Shown here: piece after piece, positions 34,632 through 38,019 of the stretch
Position numbering within the stretch: the first letter of the stretch is position 1
How the letters are laid out: every line of letters begins with the position of its first letter
Source: Candidatus Bathyarchaeota archaeon
GTDB taxonomy: Archaea; Thermoproteota; Bathyarchaeia; Bathyarchaeales; Bathyarchaeaceae
Assembly: GCA_029882515.1 (NCBI GenBank)
Contig: JAOUKN010000009.1
Coordinates: 1 to 38,019 of the forward strand
Reading direction: 5' to 3'
Length of the DNA stretch: 38,019 nt
Position numbers and translations under genes: made by a program
Notes under the pieces: model-generated
The model's input: the letters and a program-made list of their open reading frames with translations, nothing else
The model's database searches: none
What the model was told of the DNA's origin: nothing

Positions 34632-34698
34632 TAAAGTGGCACCGTTTCGCGCGCGCATCATAATGTAAAAGGAATATCGTTCTGCTGTGGCCACTTTA
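34632..34698. repeat. Inverted repeat TAAAGTGGC/GCCACTTTA flanking a GC tract
   Basis: Two 9-base arms (34632-34640 and 34690-34698) are exact reverse complements separated by 49 bp that include CGCGCGCGCA. It could be a stem-loop, an operator pair, or the ends of a small excised or non-autonomous element. Confidence 0.4.
34648..34657. repeat. Alternating GC tract (CGCGCGCGCA)
   Basis: Nine alternating bases plus A, followed by TCATAATG, in AT-rich intergenic DNA. Confidence 0.6.
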
Positions 34699-34849
34699 AA
34701 GCATCGTCTGAATAACAGAAATTAAATACATGTAGGTCATGTAGAGTTGGTGAGCGAGAGGTGATAGCGGTTACTCTTACAATGTTTTCCCCACATATTC
34801 ATTGTCAATCTGAAACGAGAAGAGTAGTTAGAATGTTTCTGGTGATCGC

Positions 34850-35035
34850 ATGAACAAAATAAGTTTGGCGTACGCCTTGTTTGTGATCAGTGCAATTGTA
34901 ATACTTGCTTCTCTGCCTTTGCTTGTTGGTAAAATTGATCCAAACTATCTCTTATTCGCTCTGATCGCTATAGGAGTTCTGTGGTTTATTGCAAGAATCT
35001 ATATGAGGAAAAAGACAATTGAAGGAAGACCCTAG
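34850..35035 (+). CDS. Small two-span membrane protein
   Basis: The 61-residue protein has two hydrophobic helices (ALFVISAIVILASLPLLVG and LLFALIAIGVLWFIARIY) and a basic C-terminus RKKTIEGRP. GGTGATC, a perfect match to the archaeal 16S 3' end, precedes the ATG closely. No family is recognised. The topology and ribosome site support a real gene. Confidence 0.6.
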   Translation: MNKISLAYALFVISAIVILASLPLLVGKIDPNYLLFALIAIGVLWFIARIYMRKKTIEGRP

Positions 35036-35111
35036 AACCATTGGGACTAGGGAATATCCTTAGAGACCTCAAAACAAGGAGAAAGACAAAGATGAAAACG
35101 AGAATCAACTA

Positions 35112-35231
35112 TCAACTTTCTTTCTTATGAGTTGAAGCTATTAGACCAACAATAAGTATGAAAACTCCAACCACGAAGAGGAGGATAGCATAATGACGGT
35201 ATACAACTATTTGATTGTCACGAGTGCTCAT
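35112..35231 (-). CDS. Possible 39-residue single-span membrane peptide
   Basis: The ATG-started frame encodes a polar N-terminus (MSTRDNQIVVYRHY), one clear transmembrane segment (AILLFVVGVFILIVGLIA) and STHKKES. Only a weak GGAA precedes the ATG. The organised topology argues for coding; the length leaves chance possible. Confidence 0.35.
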   Translation of the reverse strand: MSTRDNQIVVYRHYAILLFVVGVFILIVGLIASTHKKES

Positions 35232-35393
35232 AATTCCACGAAATAGGATGCTTTCATCACTGATAATGACACAGATCTTCCCATTAAAACCCTTTCACAC
35301 AAAAGTCGCTGCCGAAGTTGCTTGTAGCTATTGCCTTAAACATCTGTGATTTCTTGATAAAACTGCCCATGTCATATCAACAACAAACACAAT

Positions 35394-35402
35394 CTTTAAA
35401 AG
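35394..35402 (+). promoter_or_regulatory. Probable TATA box upstream of small ORF and gdhA
   Basis: CTTTAAAAG lies about 90 nt before the 51-codon ORF. The transcript would begin near 35422 and carry a roughly 60-nt leader containing a hairpin. Confidence 0.4.
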
Positions 35403-35450
35403 CTTCGTTCCGTAATGCACATACTCTAGGTTTACATTTGTAAAGGTCAT

Positions 35451-35466
35451 GTGCTGATGACAGCAC
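35451..35466 (+). promoter_or_regulatory. Leader hairpin GTGCTG-ATGA-CAGCAC
   Basis: A perfect 6-bp stem with an ATGA loop ends 4 nt before the AAAGGGTGAT ribosome site of the small ORF upstream of gdhA. Its position suggests control of translation start or protein binding; this is inference. Confidence 0.4.
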
Positions 35467-35485
35467 GTTGAAAGGGTGATGAAGC

Positions 35486-35641
35486 TTGAGGGAAAGTGCC
35501 CCTGGATACAGTGAAGCCGACAAGATTTTCAAGCGTTGCCCTTATGAAGCAATCGGCTTTAATCACGACACTACAAGAGCGCGAGGACTTATACTGGTAC
35601 CTCCCAGCTTGAGTGCTGAGACACATATCCGAAAGGCCTGA
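35486..35641 (+). CDS. Possible 51-residue protein upstream of gdhA
   Basis: TTG start with AAAGGGTGAT just upstream (35471-35480, a good Shine-Dalgarno). The product is soluble and well mixed in composition: an acidic/basic N-terminal half (ESAPGYSEADKIFKRCPYEA) and GFNHDTTRARGLILVPPSL. The amino-acid pattern looks coding and not like random translation. No family is recognised. It may be an upstream regulatory or accessory ORF of glutamate dehydrogenase, or a fragment of a larger lost protein. Confidence 0.45.
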   Translation: MRESAPGYSEADKIFKRCPYEAIGFNHDTTRARGLILVPPSLSAETHIRKA

Positions 35642-35784
35642 TGCTCCTATGATTCAAGTGTACAGTGTGGCATCATTCCACAAGGCGTTCCACCTTACAC
35701 CACACGGCAAACATCTCATTCGTGTGTATCAGGGAACTGCCTGTCACGTTGGAGGGGGCAGAGCACAATAAATATGCCAGTAAC

Positions 35785-37050
35785 ATGCTTCAGGTGATCA
35801 ACGTGCAGTCACAAAGTAGTGTATATGAGAAAGCCTTAGAGCCGCTCAGAGAAACGGCGAAGATCTTGGATCTTCATGAGAGTATCGTCAAAGTTTTGAG
35901 TGAACCAGAAAAAACACTGATAGTGTCACTTCCTATTCGAATGGACGATGGCCAAATAGAAGTTTTCACGGGTTACCGTGTCCGACACAATACGGCTAGA
36001 GGACCAGCTAAGGGAGGAATACGGTATCATCCGAATGTCTGTCTAGATGAGGTCAAGGCTCTCGCTTACTGGATGACACTTAAAAACGGTGTTGTAGGAC
36101 TCGCGTACGGTGGGGGAAAAGGTGGAATCACATGTGACCCCAAGAAAATGTCAAAAGCCGAGCTTGAACGTTTGACAAGAAGTTACGCGTCTGCAATCGC
36201 CAGATTCATAGGTCCAAACCTTGACGTTCCGGCGTCAGATGTTGGAACCGACTCTCAAATGATGGGGTGGTTTATGGACGAATACATTAAAATCGTAGGT
36301 CAATCTCTCCCAAGCATAATAACTGCAAAGCCCCTCAGCATAGGTGGCTCGAAAGGACGGGAAACAGCAACAGGTCGAGGCACCTTCTTCGTGACTGTTG
36401 AAGCAGCAAAAGCTTTTAGCATGCCGTTGAAAGGGGCCAGTGTGTCAATTCAAGGGTATGGCAAGGTTGCGAGACCAGTGGCCCAGTACCTTTACGACGT
36501 AGGGTGCAAGATAGTAGCTGTGAGCGACTCAACTGGTGGAGCCTATAACGCAAAGGGTATGCATCCCCTTAAGCTCGTGGAACACAAAAAATCAACTGGT
36601 TCGGTGAAAGGTTTTCCAGGAAGCATAGAAATAGGCGTAGTCGATCCTATAACGGTTGACTGCGACGTACTGATCCCAGCCGCTTTAGAAAACCAGATAA
36701 CTGAGAAAAATGCTCACGAAGTCAAATCAAAGCTCCTAATTGAAGAAGCGAATGGTCCCACAACACCAGAAGCTGACAAAATACTGCGCAAGAAAGGCGT
36801 GATAGTTATTCCAGATATTCTCGCGAACGCTGGAGGCGTAACTGTCAGCTACTTCGAATGGGTACAGAACAGAATGGGATATTACTGGACTGAAGAGGAA
36901 GTGGACGAGAAGCTGAAAACTGTGATGGTCAAAGCTTTCACAGATACTTATGAAACATGCAAAGAACACGAGGTGGACATGAGAACCGGTGCCTACACTC
37001 TGTCAATCAGCAGACTAGTGGACGCCATGAAAGCCTTAGGGCGCATCTAA
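35785..37050 (+). CDS. gdhA: Glutamate dehydrogenase (Glu/Leu/Phe/Val family)
   Basis: The 421-residue protein has the family substrate-domain motifs RVRHNTARGPAKGGIRYHP and LAYGGGKGGI (with the conserved lysines), VPASDVGTDSQMMGWFMDEY, and the Rossmann segment SIQGYGKVARPVAQYL. IPAALENQITEKNA and LANAGGVTVSYFEWVQN follow. It would interconvert glutamate and 2-oxoglutarate. The frame is open upstream to 35665, but that stretch lacks family similarity, and ATG 35785 gives the usual length of about 420. There is no Shine-Dalgarno close to this ATG. Cofactor preference (NAD or NADP) is not assigned. Confidence 0.92.
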   Translation: MLQVINVQSQSSVYEKALEPLRETAKILDLHESIVKVLSEPEKTLIVSLPIRMDDGQIEVFTGYRVRHNTARGPAKGGIRYHPNVCLDEVKALAYWMTLKNGVVGLAYGGGKGGITCDPKKMSKAELERLTRSYASAIARFIGPNLDVPASDVGTDSQMMGWFMDEYIKIVGQSLPSIITAKPLSIGGSKGRETATGRGTFFVTVEAAKAFSMPLKGASVSIQGYGKVARPVAQYLYDVGCKIVAVSDSTGGAYNAKGMHPLKLVEHKKSTGSVKGFPGSIEIGVVDPITVDCDVLIPAALENQITEKNAHEVKSKLLIEEANGPTTPEADKILRKKGVIVIPDILANAGGVTVSYFEWVQNRMGYYWTEEEVDEKLKTVMVKAFTDTYETCKEHEVDMRTGAYTLSISRLVDAMKALGRI

Positions 37051-37075
37051 TTTTCTCTTTCCCTCTTTCTTTTCC
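37051..37075 (+). terminator. Pyrimidine-rich terminator after gdhA
   Basis: Immediately after the gdhA stop come TTTTCTCTTT and TTTCTTTTCC runs, the oligo-T type at which archaeal RNA polymerase terminates. Confidence 0.4.
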
Positions 37076-37374
37076 AGTTCATATGGACTTGGAGCGGGTT
37101 ACTAATTTAATCGACAAGCGCGTTTTCTTAGGGCGAGTCTTCCAGTATGAACCCGTTCTTGACGCTCACTAACTCGAAGATACTACAAGACCTAACCCTA
37201 AAATGGGATTAGAGCATGTTAGATTCAAGATGGAAAATAAAGATTGCACCCTGCGCAGGTTATTTAGATGGCATCTAGCTTTCCATTTTGCATAAATCTT
37301 TGTCGACTAGAGCGCTTTTATATCTGTAAATGCACTTCTGTAAGGGCAAGCTTTTTGCCAAAAGAGGGTTGTAG
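37076..37374. other. Intergenic stretch between gdhA and gins23 with palindromes
   Basis: This stretch holds a short 29-codon frame (37083-37172) of doubtful reality, the palindrome CCTGCGCAGG (37250-37259), and TAGATG-G-CATCTA (37265-37277). ATGGAAA and TTTCCAT lie as a loose inverted pair around them. The gins23 TATA box is at its right end. Confidence 0.4.
37315..37324 (+). promoter_or_regulatory. Probable TATA box of the gins23-mcm operon
   Basis: CTTTTATATC lies 51 nt before the gins23 TTG. The transcript start is expected near 37345, giving a leader of about 30 nt that includes the GAGGG ribosome site. Confidence 0.5.
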
Positions 37375-37947
37375 TTGTCAGCAAAACCATCAGCATCCAT
37401 AGATGACATGGAATGCATTTATGAGAATACTCCGGTTAGGATAATGGTAAATAGAAAATGTCCAGAAATCCAACTCCCAGGCTTAACAATTGGTCCCTTG
37501 GAAGAAGGGAAGGAATATGAAGTGAAGTTTTGGGTAGCTAAAGAACTGGAGAAGGCTGGAGTAGCCCGCTTCCGTGACGAAGAACTACTTGACACAGTAA
37601 AACTTTACAAGTTGCATTGGAAAGAGAGCGTTCAACCAGTCAAACAAATTGCCCCCTTACCTGAAGGTTTCTATCCAAAACTGAGGCGCTATCTCAATGA
37701 CCTGAAAGGACAAGGTATGAAAAAACCTGAAAAGAGGACGGAATACGAAAAGGTCACCAGACTCGCACAAGACATCATCAACTGTAGATTGAAGAAGATA
37801 GTCTCTCTATCCTCTGCTCCGGAACAAAGTAATCAAATTTTAAATAACTTAACGAAGGAAGAGCGTGCCCTCTACAAAAGCCTATACGCAATCATCAGCG
37901 AGTGGGGGTCAAAAATCCTTAAAGTAAAGGTGCGTGACGAATCTTGA
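37375..37947 (+). CDS. gins23: GINS complex subunit Gins23
   Basis: The 190-residue protein has the small beta-rich B domain first (VRIMVNRKCPEIQLPGLTIG through YEVKFWVAKELEKAGVARF) and the helical A domain after it (from about residue 95). This B-A order is that of Gins23 (Psf2/Psf3 type) and the reverse of Gins51. GINS joins MCM and GAN/Cdc45 in the replicative helicase. The start is TTG with GAGGG 7 nt upstream. Its TGA overlaps the TTG of the following mcm gene, as in the gins23-mcm operon known from Sulfolobus. Confidence 0.85.
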   Translation: MSAKPSASIDDMECIYENTPVRIMVNRKCPEIQLPGLTIGPLEEGKEYEVKFWVAKELEKAGVARFRDEELLDTVKLYKLHWKESVQPVKQIAPLPEGFYPKLRRYLNDLKGQGMKKPEKRTEYEKVTRLAQDIINCRLKKIVSLSSAPEQSNQILNNLTKEERALYKSLYAIISEWGSKILKVKVRDES

Positions 37948-38019
37948 CTGAAGTAGTGGTAGCTGGTCCGCAAGAGCGATTCCAAGACTTCCTGAAACTG
38001 GAAAAATATCGTAAGAGAA
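37944..38019 (+). CDS. mcm: MCM replicative helicase, N-terminal fragment (runs off the window)
   Basis: TTG at 37944 overlaps the gins23 stop (TTGA). The 25 visible codons include PQERFQDFLKLEKYRKR, which resembles the first helix of archaeal MCM proteins. The call rests on this short segment plus the well-known gins23-mcm gene order. The rest is outside the window. Confidence 0.65.
   Translation, partial: MTEVVVAGPQERFQDFLKLEKYRKR

Larger units (their letters stand above)
34461..34849. other. Intergenic stretch upstream of divergent rfcS and a small membrane protein gene
   Basis: No gene is supported in this stretch. It contains a GC tract (34648-34657) inside a 9-bp inverted repeat (34632-34640 with 34690-34698), and the AAGGAGG ribosome site and leader of rfcS at its left end. 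Confidence 0.45.

Noticed and set aside
35451-35490. Possible C/D-box small RNA (TGATGA twice near CTGA-like sequence)
   Set aside because: The spacing and D/D' boxes do not fit a C/D guide RNA, and the same bases are better explained by a hairpin and the Shine-Dalgarno of the small ORF.
35491-35640. Possible RNase P RNA or other structured RNA (GAGGGAAAGTGCCCC resembles a conserved RNase P motif)
   Set aside because: Only a short partial likeness. The other conserved RNase P regions are absent, and an open reading frame explains the stretch better.
35665-35784. N-terminal extension of glutamate dehydrogenase from an ATG at 35665
   Set aside because: The extension (MWHHSTRRSTLHHTAN...) has no family similarity and unusual composition. 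ATG 35785 gives the normal length.
37083-37172. 29-codon frame MDLERVTNLIDKR... after gdhA
   Set aside because: Too short, with no ribosome site and inside the terminator-proximal region. It was noted only as part of the intergenic description.
1-38019. CRISPR arrays, insertion sequences, transposases, integrase or att sites
   Set aside because: No direct-repeat/spacer array, transposase or recombinase motif, or target-site duplication was seen. The tRNA at the left edge has no adjacent duplicated 3' end.

Overview
The window is archaeal chromosome of moderate GC content. The evidence is the replication set at the right end (clamp loader RfcS and RfcL, a Gins23-type GINS subunit, and the start of an MCM helicase directly behind it), TldD/TldE, JAMM and C_GCAxxG_C_C proteins, frequent TTG/GTG starts, Shine-Dalgarno sites of the GGAGG/GGTGATC type, and TTTAAA/TTTATA boxes upstream of genes. 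The Gins23-mcm pairing and overall gene content fit a TACK-group archaeon, most likely of Bathyarchaeia type; that placement is inference.

Layout. 1-3 kb: tRNA-Val(GAC) and the tldD-tldE operon. 3-6.2 kb: a DUF998-like membrane protein, a flavin reductase coupled to a small ORF, and a PfkB sugar kinase. 6.5-9.2 kb: a 4-OT tautomerase, then a biotin-dependent carboxyltransferase/decarboxylase subunit and its biotin carrier, which has an unusual 22-residue repeat. 9.3-13.3 kb: a complete bacillithiol synthesis operon (bshC-bshB1-bshA), with a DinB/YfiT-like thiol S-transferase candidate transcribed divergently; this is the most striking system in the window. 13.3-15.3 kb: an amidohydrolase, a Cys-rich C_GCAxxG_C_C protein and a JAMM protease. 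15.4-17.8 kb: the threonine-to-glycine pathway (tdh-kbl). 17.9-20.8 kb: an NAD-kinase-like protein and the catalytic subunit of methylmalonyl-CoA mutase. 21-24.6 kb: a heterodimeric ABC exporter. 24.7-25.5 kb: a decayed arsenite-methyltransferase/AbrB pair. 25.5-28.2 kb: UDP-amino-sugar synthesis (GlmU-like, GlmM). 28.3-31.2 kb: molybdopterin genes moaB-moaA, a methyltransferase and a nitroreductase. 31.3-38 kb: a secreted/anchored PrcB-like protein, RfcL/RfcS, small membrane proteins, glutamate dehydrogenase, gins23 and mcm.

How it fits together. The carboxyltransferase and biotin carrier could join the methylmalonyl-CoA mutase in moving carbon between succinyl-/propionyl-CoA and C3/C4 acids. 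Tdh, Kbl and glutamate dehydrogenase indicate amino-acid catabolism. Bacillithiol synthesis uses UDP-GlcNAc, for which GlmM and the GlmU-like enzyme could supply precursors, plus malate and cysteine. The DinB protein is a candidate user of that thiol.

Two sequence-level oddities stand out. Alternating GCGCGCGC tracts recur in the non-coding parts, and one sits exactly at the broken junction between the arsM-like and AbrB genes. The small clamp-loader gene has no ATG/GTG/TTG at its natural start and appears to begin at CTG behind a strong Shine-Dalgarno.
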